A DNA stretch of 64,000 bases from Clostridiales bacterium (GCA_022508365.1 JAFLVH010000002.1:1-64000), one strand, 5' to 3'; counted from the first letter of the stretch, positions 1-8,860 are shown. Notes: generated by a model from the sequence alone, not told the origin. Translations and numbers: made by a program.

Positions 1-485
1 GGGCGCATGCCGGACACGGCAACGCCGACGGTAAGCCCGAGAAAGCGGTGAATCTTGCCCATCCACTCGGCGTCACGGCGCGCAAGGTAATCGTTGACTG
101 TGACAACGTGCACGCCCTTGCCCGTCAGCGCGTTAAGATATGCAGGCAGAGTGGAAACAAGCGTTTTACCCTCACCTGTGCGCATCTCGGCAATTCGCCC
201 CTGATGGAGCGCTATGCCGCCCATTATCTGAACTTTAAAGTGCTGCATGTTAAGAACGCGCTTGCCCGCCTCGCGCACTACTGCAAACGCCTCGGGCAAA
301 AGATCGTCAAGCGTCTCGAAGTTTTCGTTGTAACGCTTTTTAAACTGCTCGGTCATGCCGCGCAACTCATCGTCGGACATCGCAGCAAACTTCGACTCGA
401 GCGCAAGCACCTGTTCCGCCTTGGCAGAAAGCCGCTTAACGTTGCGACGGTTATCGCTGCCTGTAATAAAAGAAATAAGACCCAT
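1..485 (-). CDS. secA: Preprotein translocase subunit SecA, N-terminal part (runs off window start)
   Basis: Minus-strand translation from ATG at 485: [33 protein letters not shown]...[54 protein letters not shown], the SecA Walker A region; SD GAGGTAG upstream. Confidence 0.95.
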   Translation of the reverse strand, partial: MGLISFITGSDNRRNVKRLSAKAEQVLALESKFAAMSDDELRGMTEQFKKRYNENFETLDDLLPEAFAVVREAGKRVLNMQHFKVQIMGGIALHQGRIAEMRTGEGKTLVSTLPAYLNALTGKGVHVVTVNDYLARRDAEWMGKIHRFLGLTVGVAVSGMR

Positions 486-592
486 ATCTACCTCGCTATG
501 CTATAAGAGAAAAAATCTTATAGGCACGCAAAAAATGTGAACGCATTATACGCCACATAAATTCTACCATAAACCAAAGATAAAATCAAGTA

Positions 593-627
593 AATTCGGA
601 ATTATGAATTCGGAATTCGGAATTATT
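593..627. repeat. Heptamer tandem repeat (aattcgg aattatg aattcgg aattcgg aattatt)
   Basis: Five period-7 units read directly. Confidence 0.8.
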
Positions 628-689
628 TTGTAGAAAACAATCGCCGCTTGCGACATGTTCTAAACTATGCATTTATAATTCTACAATAA

Positions 690-722
690 AACAACACGGC
701 CGCGGAAAGCGACCGTGTTGTG
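690..722 (-). terminator. Intrinsic terminator downstream of the TasA-like genes
   Basis: Hairpin ACAACACGG-C-CGC-ggaaa-GCG-A-CCGTGTTGT followed on minus by TTTTATTGT. Confidence 0.6.
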
Positions 723-873
723 ATTGTGTGCGCACGCAGGGACATAAGCGCATATTTACGCTGTTACGCCATACGGCGCAAACAAGCAATATTCTTTTAG
801 TTTATACCTTTATGTAACGGTATCACGGATTGGAGTAAGAAAGGTTTATGTTTGACTTTATGAGCTGTGATAA

Positions 874-1419
874 TTAGTCGGCGAGTTCGGCAGAGACCGT
901 AATTTCGTAATCCTGATTCATTTCCGCAACAGCCGCCGCGCCCTTAGCATCGGAAACTAAAATAATGTTAATTGTAACAGTGCCCGATGATGCAAGAGCC
1001 GCTAATTCCACAGAACCTGTAAATGCCGTCCAACCGGAAGGAGTGCCTGTTCCGGTAGGCGTAGAAACACTGGCACCAATTTGATAATAAAGCGGGAGGT
1101 CTTCGCCGTCTGTCAACTCCATCGAGAAAGTATAGGTGCTCGCGGGTGCTCCTCCAGTATATGTCACAGTGTATGTGTGCATTAGCGCCATTGAGGCTTC
1201 CAGATAACCAAATTCTTGGTTATACGGCACTAAAGCTTTTTCAGCATTTTCAGGTGCAAATGCTAATGTACCTGCAGTTGTTGTGATTGAGCCGGTAGTA
1301 CCAGAACCGGTAGCATCCGATACATCACCTGCTTCCCACGCTGCAAACGAGACCGCGCCAATGCCGGCAATAGCGGCAACAGAAGCCGCAATTACAAGAG
1401 ACTTAATAGTCTTTTTCAT
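874..1419 (-). CDS. TasA/camelysin-like secreted protein with SipW-type signal peptide (paralog 1)
   Basis: MKKTIKSLVIAASVAAIAGIGAVSFAAWEAGDVSDATGSGTTGSI..., N-terminus shared with two adjacent paralogs; SD AAAGGAG. Confidence 0.7.
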   Translation of the reverse strand: MKKTIKSLVIAASVAAIAGIGAVSFAAWEAGDVSDATGSGTTGSITTTAGTLAFAPENAEKALVPYNQEFGYLEASMALMHTYTVTYTGGAPASTYTFSMELTDGEDLPLYYQIGASVSTPTGTGTPSGWTAFTGSVELAALASSGTVTINIILVSDAKGAAAVAEMNQDYEITVSAELAD

Positions 1420-1552
1420 AATTTTGTTTTCTCCTTTAAATAATTTTTTGATTATATTATTTTTACATTTCGATACCCTGCTATCAAAATGGAAAAATCA
1501 ATGAATTGTTTAGATTCCCCGACTACGCTTGAAATGTCAAAAGATTAACAAA

Positions 1553-2074
1553 TTATGCATTAGTTGCCGATGCGGAGAATGTCAATTTGATTTGGCCACC
1601 CATCATATCATAATTAGTGGCACCTTCACCATTTGTAAAGAAAACATAAATAGTAGCTGAACCACTTGACAAAGTGATTTCCTGTGCTGTTGCAATATCT
1701 TGTTTGGAAGAAGGCGCTGCGCCATTAGGCTGTTGTGTGGAATAATAAATTACACCATCGCCAATTGCTTTACCGCTGCTGCCAGCCTCATACTCTCCTT
1801 TTAACGTAACAGTTTGATCGCCATTACCCTCAACAGTTACAGTAAAAGTCCAATAAGTGGTATAAGAGCCGCCCTGGTCAACCGGATACAATGCACTTAA
1901 GCCTGAGTCAGGAGAAACCGACAATGAACCTATAGTGTTAATTGACCCGGTATTACCTGTAACGGTTTTGTCGGCTACTGAGCCTGCACTCCATGCCGCA
2001 TAAGATACTGCGCCCACGCCTACTACTGCGGCTACTGCCGATGCTGTGATTAATGCTTTGACTGCTTTTTTCAT
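1553..2074 (-). CDS. TasA/camelysin-like secreted protein with SipW-type signal peptide (paralog 2)
   Basis: MKKAVKALITASAVAAVVGVGAVSYAAWSAGSVADKTVTGNTGSINTIG...; SD AAAGGAG. Confidence 0.7.
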   Translation of the reverse strand: MKKAVKALITASAVAAVVGVGAVSYAAWSAGSVADKTVTGNTGSINTIGSLSVSPDSGLSALYPVDQGGSYTTYWTFTVTVEGNGDQTVTLKGEYEAGSSGKAIGDGVIYYSTQQPNGAAPSSKQDIATAQEITLSSGSATIYVFFTNGEGATNYDMMGGQIKLTFSASATNA

Positions 2075-2175
2075 GATTTGTTTTCTCCTTTAAGAAAATT
2101 TTTTTAATTTTTTATTTTATTGGGCATCTGTGCCCATTAAAACCGTTGTGTGTAATCGCTTGCGCGACATTGAGA

Positions 2176-2712
2176 TTACGATGCATTAGCGGTGAACGTG
2201 AGCGATATGTCTTTATTCATGGCACTTGCGCTGTATGCCACCATACATACATACACGGTAGCCGAGCCGTTATTGAGAGTGATGTTTGACGTATCTATCG
2301 TCTCGGGTAGCCGCGTGCCAGGGCTTGCCGCCGTAGGTGCCGTATCCCCCACCTTGTAGTAGAGTTGTGCTACTTTGGCGTCGCAATCCATCGTGCCTTC
2401 CAATTTAACGAATACATCCCCCACGCTGCCGGTGAGCGAAACAGTAAACTGCCAATACTTGGTGCCGGTCACGTCGTTGTTGTCAATGGGGAGCAGGCTG
2501 TCCATCACTATATCTTTGGTTGTTGACGAACCCGACCCGCCTTTTTCAACCGTAACAGAAACATCTCCGACGGTGTTAATCATTCCTGTAGGGCCTTCAG
2601 CTGTAGCCGTGGAAGAACCACCGGCAGTCCACAAGGCATAAGACACTGCACCCACTCCGAATACAGCGGCTACTGCCGACGCGGCTATTAACATTTTGAC
2701 TGCCTTTTTCAA
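2176..2712 (-). CDS. TasA/camelysin-like secreted protein with SipW-type signal peptide (paralog 3, TTG start)
   Basis: MKKAVKMLIAASAVAAVFGVGAVSYALWTAGGSSTATAEGPTGMINTVG...; SD AAAGGAG upstream of TTG. Confidence 0.7.
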   Translation of the reverse strand: MKKAVKMLIAASAVAAVFGVGAVSYALWTAGGSSTATAEGPTGMINTVGDVSVTVEKGGSGSSTTKDIVMDSLLPIDNNDVTGTKYWQFTVSLTGSVGDVFVKLEGTMDCDAKVAQLYYKVGDTAPTAASPGTRLPETIDTSNITLNNGSATVYVCMVAYSASAMNKDISLTFTANAS

Positions 2713-2792
2713 GATTGCCGAAGCTCCTTTAGAGAATAATTACTTGTTGTTGTCTTGCTGTTGTTTACCGTCTACTCGCCCGACGAGGATTA

Positions 2793-5700
2793 CTACCAAG
2801 AGAAAGTACTATTAATGGCAAGCCAGTAGTATGTATCATTGTATTTGTACCCATTAAGAGCTTTACTACTACTTGCAGTTTGGGATGCGATTGTACAAGA
2901 TAAGTTTCCGGTTTGTCCGGTGTTCCAAGCAGTTCCTCCAGTAAAGATTGCGCCAAATGTTTGCTGTCCAACTGTTGATGAACTACCCAATGACCCGACA
3001 CCACCATAATCGTAACCATTGGTATTGAATAGATAGATACCTTGTGCACCAAAAACATAGAGTGTAGTAGAGTATGATGTGCCACTACGCGTAATCGTGT
3101 GCGTCTTATAAGAAGAATTATTGCCCTTAATATTGGAAGCTAAATTGCTAATCGCGACAGAGTAAGAATATATTTTGTATCCGTATGTTGCGTCAAGAGT
3201 TGGCGTTAGGTTACTTAACACTATATCATTAGTCTGCAAATCGCCTATTCGTACTATCATTCTGTCAACATCACCAAACGAAACACTCGATTTTACCAAG
3301 CCGGTGTTATTGCCATATCTTACATACGGGTCACTATCCCAAGCGGTAACTGCATTGTCTGTTGACAGGTTCCATAAATGCAATTTGAAAGTAGAATAAT
3401 TATAAGAGGTAGCACCAGTAAGTTTTATCCAGACGACGCCATCATTTGCAACCGCCATCAACGAGCCTTCCGTCGAGTTAGATGTTACGGTGGCCTGCAA
3501 ATCTTTTACGTGCTTGTAAACAACATAGAGGTTGTTGCCACTACGATAGAAAGTATAGTAACCGGATTTTACGACAGTGACGGTATTTGAGCTCACTGTT
3601 AAGAACGAGTTCAAGCCGGACGAAACGCCGTTAATGCTTTGCAAGCTGATAGTTTGCACTGTCGCAGAATTGCCATAGTAAATTCTGAACTGCAGATCCG
3701 CTTGCAGATATAGATTTTTAAGCTCATACTGACTATTGACATAGCTCATTGCAAATCCGTCGTCGGTATAAACGAACGAGTTATCGCTTCTATACGACAC
3801 AACAACACGATATACTCCGGTATTAGTGGTGTTAGCATTTTGAGTCCAGCCGTCGTCTATGTTACCAGTCATTGTGGCATCTAAGCACCAGGAAGTAGGA
3901 CTACTTACACTCTGTTTAAGGACAAACTTATACGTAGCATTGACCGTTGCCGTCAGTGTAGCACCGCCGCTCTGTTTCAATCGACTGCTAATGTTAATCG
4001 CAGGATAGCTGCCGATAGCGGTGTATGTTATATCTGCCTTATCTGAATCAATGAACTTAAGAGTTTCTCCTGCCGTAAGCGAAATGTTTGTGAGCTCATA
4101 TTGAACAACTGTAGCGTCGGATTGCGTAGTCGACTTAGTGAAAGCGATTGACGCTCCTTTGTAAACCAATTGAGGCGGATCCGGCTCTTTTGCCTCTTCA
4201 TAATGTGCTATCAGTGTGACATCACTTGTAATATTTTGATTATTGTACTTGGCGCCGTTGTAATACCAGCAATCAAAAGTATAACCGGTTTGGTTAGGCG
4301 TAGGCGCATTGTCCGCACTAAGTACAGACTCGGGTATAGGAGTACCGTCCGGAACTAATGTTGTATGCTCGGTAGTGCCGTCCGACCAGGCGCCGTCGCC
4401 GGCGTTGAGCGTGACGGTGTGGATATCGCTTGCATAGCTTATAATAAGGTCGTCAATTAAGAAGTTGGAAGGCGCAAGCGCATACCATCCATTAGCATTG
4501 GTTATATTAGAGGGTTTGTTAGCATCCGTATATTGCGCCGGTGTTTTTGTTTTGTCTTTAATATTTACATACCATACGCTATTACCTGATTTATAAGGAA
4601 CGGCATTACCTCTGAGTATGAATGTATACTCACCGTCCTTGGGAATATAAATATTCATATCCGCTAAGCCGGATACTGCGGCATTAACGTTGAAATACGG
4701 TGTATTACTGTCGTACAAACCGGCAGGAGCGGTAATATTTTTGGGCACAAAGTATGCGGTTTTCGCTTTGTTCCCATCCTGCTGGCGCTCACCGGTACTG
4801 TCAAGCATATAAGGCTTTACGATAGTGCCTGCCGTCAAGCTGACGGTAAGCGAGTACTCTATCGGCTTGTTCGGATAGTATACGCCGTCAGGGTCGGTAG
4901 AGACGTCTCCGGCACCTGTGATTACGGGCGTACCTTCCATCTTAAGCGTTCTGCGCGGGTCCCACGTCCAAACGCCGTTGACAAGTCCGCCCATGTAAAA
5001 GCCCCAAGCCGAACCGTAACCCTGCTCGTAGCGCTGCCAATGGTTTATGTTGCTGGCGGTGGCCTTTAGGTAGAATGTACCTGCATTGCCTTGAGTTACG
5101 ATAGTTATATCCAATGCAAAATACTGCTCTTCATAATCGCCGAAGAACAACACGCAGTACATTCCGTCCTCATAGTACTCGTCGACATAATGACTATCGT
5201 TTGTGCCCGAAAGATTTCTGGGTATGTAGTTGATGCCGCTGAGAGTCGTCGCAGAGCCGTACAATTTAGGCGCACTGACTTCGCCGTCCGACGGATTGCC
5301 GTCCTCGTCCGTGGCCGTACGGGAAACGTCAAAGCTGACAAGCGGAGTGTTGTTGTTAGTAATAGGATTGCCTGAAGCGTCCACAATCTGGAATATCAAA
5401 AAGCATATTGTGTTGTCACTGGTCGTGTATTCCGAGCTTGCTCGTGACACGGCAACATAAGTCGTATATGTATAATTAGTGCCGTTATTGGTGGCATACA
5501 TAGTAGCAGCATTTCGAATAGCCTTGTCATCATTGGTGCTTTGTTTTGATCCGTCAAACGAAGTCGAGCCAAACGCAACCGGTTCCGCAAGCTTTTTAGG
5601 ATAATATTTTCCACCGGATTCGAGTGTTACTGTATTTTCTTCGTCGGGCATATATAAACCAAGACTCAAATCGTATGTCTGATTGCTCCAAGTCGATGAA

Positions 5701-6539
5701 CTGGCAAAAATTACTCTTGTGGTAGTGGCTTTGCCCACAACAATGGTTTTCCCGTTTGCCGAAGAATAAAGCGTGGGAGTTCCGGAACTGGTGATTCCAC
5801 TTCCATTGATAGTGCCGTCTGTAGTTTGATATCCAGATGTAGAATAATACACTGTATCCTTATTATCACTGTTCTTTTCGAAAATAAAAATATAAGGCGT
5901 GTAATTACTGCTGTAAATATTTAAAGTTCTGACAACCGAATCACCGCTAAACTGCACTTTGAACGAATATTTTGTTCCTGTGGTACTGGGAGCAGTATAT
6001 GAGGATGAATATTCGACATACATCGAATTATATTCATACTGATAATGAAAAGCATAGTAACCGGTAGCAGTCACCTTACCTGTACCGGCGGTCTCACTGA
6101 CTATCGAAAACTGTGATGCGTTGCCAACTGTATATGTATCTTTGTACAAAGTCTTTAGAGGTGTTGCACCATTATATATTTGAAAAACTGTATTCGCTTG
6201 TAAATATACAGTATATAATGTTACTTCTTTGTTATTTGATTTAGGGGTTGGACTTTCTACCATCTTATAGTAGTCGGACATATCATTGGCTTTTCGTATT
6301 TGCAAATAATATGCTCCGCTTTCCAAAGTGGGCATTATTATATTACTGCTGCCATTATTATAGACTTGCTGCGGATAGCTGACATAGAACTGATCGGAAC
6401 TGCTATCTGTGACTTCTACTTCGGCACTTTCGGTTGAAGTCCACTTTGCCCAAGACACGGAAAAAGCGGCGATACTTAGCAGTATCGCGCACGCAAACAT
6501 CGCAAATATAACAAATCTAAAACGATGTGTCCGCTGCAT
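2793..6539 (-). CDS. Large secreted surface protein (1248 aa) with SipW-type N-terminus, internal duplication and an InlB-B-type repeat
   Basis: N-term MQRTHRFRFVIFAMFACAILLSIAAFSVSWAKWTSTESAEVEV; repeat VTLNAGDGAWSDG...TGYTFDCWYYNGAKYNNQNITSDVTLIAHYEE; SD GAGGG; upstream promoter. Confidence 0.8.
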   Translation of the reverse strand: MQRTHRFRFVIFAMFACAILLSIAAFSVSWAKWTSTESAEVEVTDSSSDQFYVSYPQQVYNNGSSNIIMPTLESGAYYLQIRKANDMSDYYKMVESPTPKSNNKEVTLYTVYLQANTVFQIYNGATPLKTLYKDTYTVGNASQFSIVSETAGTGKVTATGYYAFHYQYEYNSMYVEYSSSYTAPSTTGTKYSFKVQFSGDSVVRTLNIYSSNYTPYIFIFEKNSDNKDTVYYSTSGYQTTDGTINGSGITSSGTPTLYSSANGKTIVVGKATTTRVIFASSSTWSNQTYDLSLGLYMPDEENTVTLESGGKYYPKKLAEPVAFGSTSFDGSKQSTNDDKAIRNAATMYATNNGTNYTYTTYVAVSRASSEYTTSDNTICFLIFQIVDASGNPITNNNTPLVSFDVSRTATDEDGNPSDGEVSAPKLYGSATTLSGINYIPRNLSGTNDSHYVDEYYEDGMYCVLFFGDYEEQYFALDITIVTQGNAGTFYLKATASNINHWQRYEQGYGSAWGFYMGGLVNGVWTWDPRRTLKMEGTPVITGAGDVSTDPDGVYYPNKPIEYSLTVSLTAGTIVKPYMLDSTGERQQDGNKAKTAYFVPKNITAPAGLYDSNTPYFNVNAAVSGLADMNIYIPKDGEYTFILRGNAVPYKSGNSVWYVNIKDKTKTPAQYTDANKPSNITNANGWYALAPSNFLIDDLIISYASDIHTVTLNAGDGAWSDGTTEHTTLVPDGTPIPESVLSADNAPTPNQTGYTFDCWYYNGAKYNNQNITSDVTLIAHYEEAKEPDPPQLVYKGASIAFTKSTTQSDATVVQYELTNISLTAGETLKFIDSDKADITYTAIGSYPAINISSRLKQSGGATLTATVNATYKFVLKQSVSSPTSWCLDATMTGNIDDGWTQNANTTNTGVYRVVVSYRSDNSFVYTDDGFAMSYVNSQYELKNLYLQADLQFRIYYGNSATVQTISLQSINGVSSGLNSFLTVSSNTVTVVKSGYYTFYRSGNNLYVVYKHVKDLQATVTSNSTEGSLMAVANDGVVWIKLTGATSYNYSTFKLHLWNLSTDNAVTAWDSDPYVRYGNNTGLVKSSVSFGDVDRMIVRIGDLQTNDIVLSNLTPTLDATYGYKIYSYSVAISNLASNIKGNNSSYKTHTITRSGTSYSTTLYVFGAQGIYLFNTNGYDYGGVGSLGSSSTVGQQTFGAIFTGGTAWNTGQTGNLSCTIASQTASSSKALNGYKYNDTYYWLAINSTFSW

Positions 6540-6562
6540 TTTCCCTCTATGCTACTCCCATC

Positions 6563-6585
6563 ATACTTAGATGTATGGTAAGTAT
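6563..6585. promoter_or_regulatory. Candidate operator, inverted repeat ATACTTA-N9-TAAGTAT overlapping the -10 box
   Basis: Perfect 7-bp arms at 6563-6569 and 6579-6585. Confidence 0.4.
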
Positions 6586-6609
6586 AGCAAATATGTGTAT
6601 ACATGTCAA
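6581..6609 (-). promoter_or_regulatory. Promoter of the 1248-aa gene: TTGACA-17-TATACT
   Basis: Minus strand TTGACA (6604-6609), 17-bp spacer, TATACT (6581-6586). Confidence 0.7.
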
Positions 6610-6654
6610 TACCCTGTGAAAATTTTTTTAGAAAATTTCCACAGGGTATTGACA
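6604..6654. repeat. 51-bp near-perfect inverted repeat between signal peptidase and 1248-aa gene
   Basis: TGTCAATACCCTGTGAAAATTTT / GAAAATTTCCACAGGGTATTGACA, one mismatch by eye. Confidence 0.85.
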
Positions 6655-6669
6655 ATTAAGAATTATGAA

Positions 6670-8349
6670 TTAACTTAGTCTGTTGAGTATCTTTCTGTCG
6701 GCCTCTATGCGCTGCAGCTGACGGATAGAGCTTTCGCGGGCTCTGGCAAGCTTTTGCTCGTTTAGATACAATTCCCTGTCCTCGGGTGTGAGCGAATTTA
6801 GAAAAGCTTCAAGCTCTTGCTTTCTGCGTTCCGCAGCCGCCTTGCGCTTGGCTTTCTGCTCGTCCGTGAGCGGCTTTCTTTCGCGCTTTTTAGGCGGATT
6901 CATGGATTTGTATTCCGCCACCTTGAGCTGCTCCTCCGCAGTGAGCGGCGAAGTCTCGCTAAGCAAGGTCCTAAGCCGCGCCACGCGCCTTAGCTCTTTT
7001 TCCAGCATCATCTCGCGATAGCGCAAGTATGCTCGATGCTTTTGCTCGCCGTCCTCGTCCGGCTTTGTCGTGGCAGCCTGGCCGAGCTGTTTGGGCGTCT
7101 CGGGCGTAGATGACGGCAACGCCTGCTGACCCTGCGCTTGCGCTCCGCTGCCGGTCAAAAGTTCCTGCGGGCCGAGCTTTACGTTCGGCTGAGGCAGTTC
7201 CGGATATTCCACGTTCTTCTCCAGCGGCTGACCCTCGAAAAATTCGGGAACCGCCGGCATGCTCGTTATGCCAATCGCCTCTATATTAGGCGCTATGTCC
7301 GAATTGATCCTAACGCCCTGCTGACACAATATTATGCCGTCCCGAGTATTGACGGGTGTCAACAATATGTTCTTGCCGCCAGACATAGTCGTAAGCACCA
7401 GCGTTTGCCCGTCCTCCGCCTGTCTGAGCGTAGCGCCTGCTGCAAGCGCCGCCGCAAGCGATCCCGGGGTATCCGGCGCGGGCAGACTGTCCAGCATTGC
7501 CGCGGTCTCCGGCGTTTGCGGCAACTCCAGACTGGATGCGCGAATAAACGCGTTAAGCCGTTCCACCAGTTCCTTGTTTTCGGCATGTGTCTTGGGCTCT
7601 TCCGTTACCATACCCAATACGTCCATGACCGCCGTAATCTCGTGAACGTTATCGTACCTTAAACTTACGTTGCCCAAAGCCTCGTTGCTCTTTTTGAGCG
7701 CGGCGGTCTCCAATGCTTTGCGTTGTTCAGTGTTGTTTATGTAGCGTATGATTATCCACGCCACAACCACTATGAACAATGCGAATATCAGCACGCTCGC
7801 GCCTATCGACGATGCGAAAAACCCGAACAGCGCGCCGAAAAATCCCGCCTTTTTACCTGTGTATATACCTACAACGTCGTCCCACGTCGGCTTGACTCCG
7901 TCCACGCCTGCCGCATTGTCGCCGCGCGTCGTGAACACAGTTTTGCCGTTCTCCGTAGATATGGCGACTACGCGGTGAGTCAACAGAATGGTCTCTCCAT
8001 TCGCGTTTTTCGCCTTGAACGTGATTATCGTTCCGTCCTTGGCGTCTTGAGAGCTGCTCGCCTTAATCGCTTTTACGTCCGTCGGCTTTTTGCCCACGAT
8101 CATGCTTCCCTTGGGTATAGTAGGCTCCATGGAATCCGACACTATCGAAAACAACCGATAGTCGCCAAACGTCGTGTAGTAGTTGTCCATGAACATAGAC
8201 AGCACAGCGTTGAGTATGAGCACAACCAAAATTACGACCAGCAAAACTACGCCGGCTATGCTGAAACCACGCTTCAACTTACTACGTTTTTTTGTAGGCT
8301 GCTGCGCGGCAACCTCCCCCGTTTCGTTCTGTTGCACTTCATTTTCCAT
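6670..8349 (-). CDS. SipW/ER-type signal peptidase I with long charged cytoplasmic C-terminal tail
   Basis: SIVSDSMEPTIPKGSMIVGKKP (Ser), ILLTHRVVAI (His instead of Lys), TTRGDNAAGVD, C-terminal TM, then ~330 aa charged tail. Start placed at ATG 8349; the track's TTG at 8388 is the -35 hexamer. Confidence 0.85.
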   Translation of the reverse strand: MENEVQQNETGEVAAQQPTKKRSKLKRGFSIAGVVLLVVILVVLILNAVLSMFMDNYYTTFGDYRLFSIVSDSMEPTIPKGSMIVGKKPTDVKAIKASSSQDAKDGTIITFKAKNANGETILLTHRVVAISTENGKTVFTTRGDNAAGVDGVKPTWDDVVGIYTGKKAGFFGALFGFFASSIGASVLIFALFIVVVAWIIIRYINNTEQRKALETAALKKSNEALGNVSLRYDNVHEITAVMDVLGMVTEEPKTHAENKELVERLNAFIRASSLELPQTPETAAMLDSLPAPDTPGSLAAALAAGATLRQAEDGQTLVLTTMSGGKNILLTPVNTRDGIILCQQGVRINSDIAPNIEAIGITSMPAVPEFFEGQPLEKNVEYPELPQPNVKLGPQELLTGSGAQAQGQQALPSSTPETPKQLGQAATTKPDEDGEQKHRAYLRYREMMLEKELRRVARLRTLLSETSPLTAEEQLKVAEYKSMNPPKKRERKPLTDEQKAKRKAAAERRKQELEAFLNSLTPEDRELYLNEQKLARARESSIRQLQRIEADRKILNRLS

Positions 8350-8359
8350 AATTGCTAAT

Positions 8360-8388
8360 ATTATACCACCGTTACTATTGTATGTCAA
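8360..8388 (-). promoter_or_regulatory. Consensus promoter TTGACA-17-TATAAT, 10 nt from ATG of the signal peptidase gene
   Basis: Minus strand TTGACATACAATAGTAACGGTGGTATAATATTAGCAATTATG. Confidence 0.85.
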
Positions 8389-8404
8389 TATACATTTTAA
8401 AATT

Positions 8405-8432
8405 AATTCGGAATTCTCAATTCAGAATCATT
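8405..8432. repeat. Heptamer tandem repeat (aattcgg aattctc aattcag aatcatt)
   Basis: Period-7 array read directly. Confidence 0.6.
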
Positions 8433-8500
8433 TTGTGTGCATACGCGATATTAATGTTATGCGTTGCGCATTAATTTCAATTAATTGTGCCGTTATTTTC

Positions 8501-8529
8501 TTGCAATGCCGCGCGCTGCGGTGTATAAT
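8501..8529 (+). promoter_or_regulatory. Promoter TTGCAA-17-TATAAT, 6 nt from ATG of 52-aa ORF
   Basis: TTGCAA 8501-8506, TATAAT 8524-8529, ATG 8536. Confidence 0.75.
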
Positions 8530-8535
8530 ACAATT

Positions 8536-8694
8536 ATGACAAACCTTGAGCTTATGAGATTATCGGATAACGCGGACGAGGACGCCTTTGAACAGGAGGA
8601 TTTTCCCGTACTTAAAAAATCCGCCAAGGACGCGTACGACGAGTTTTACGACGACGTTAAACAGCCGTCACGGTATATAAAGGAAGACTGGTAA
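8536..8694 (+). CDS. Small acidic protein of unknown function (52 aa)
   Basis: MTNLELMRLSDNADEDAFEQEDFPVLKKSAKDAYDEFYDDVKQPSRYIKEDW; strong promoter directly upstream. Confidence 0.6.
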   Translation: MTNLELMRLSDNADEDAFEQEDFPVLKKSAKDAYDEFYDDVKQPSRYIKEDW

Positions 8695-8697
8695 AGC

Positions 8698-8732
8698 GAG
8701 TTAAGAGTGCAGAGTTAAGAGTTAAGAGTGGT
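8698..8732. repeat. Heptamer tandem repeat (gagttaa gagtgca gagttaa gagttaa gagtggt)
   Basis: Period-7 array read directly. Confidence 0.75.
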
Positions 8733-8760
8733 AATAAGGTTTGCGCTATCGCGCTTATAT

Positions 8761-8812
8761 ATTACCTCATCCGTCGCTACCGCGACACCTTCCCCCAATG
8801 GGAAGGCTGATA
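8761..8812. repeat. Dispersed intergenic repeat of the CCTCATCCGTC...CACCTTCCCC...GGGAAGGC type
   Basis: ATTACCTCATCCGTCGCTACCGCGACACCTTCCCCCAATGGGAAGGCTGA; pattern recognised as common in gut Firmicutes, not verified here. Confidence 0.55.
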
Positions 8813-8818
8813 AGAACG

Positions 8819-8860
8819 CATCAAAAAATCCCGTGCCTGTCGGTACGGGATTTTTTGATG
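8819..8860. terminator. Bidirectional intrinsic terminator of upp
   Basis: CATCAAAAAATCCCGT-gcctgtcggt-ACGGGATTTTTTGATG, 16-bp perfect arms with T runs. Confidence 0.9.

Noticed and set aside
6604-6654. Invertible (phase-variable) promoter
   Set aside because: Inverted arms are nearly contiguous with no invertible segment between them and no recombinase gene nearby
8350-8388. Upstream TTG start of the signal peptidase ORF (MTYNSNGGIILAI)
   Set aside because: TTG is the first base triplet of the -35 hexamer TTGACA; translation from there would require an mRNA starting upstream of this consensus promoter
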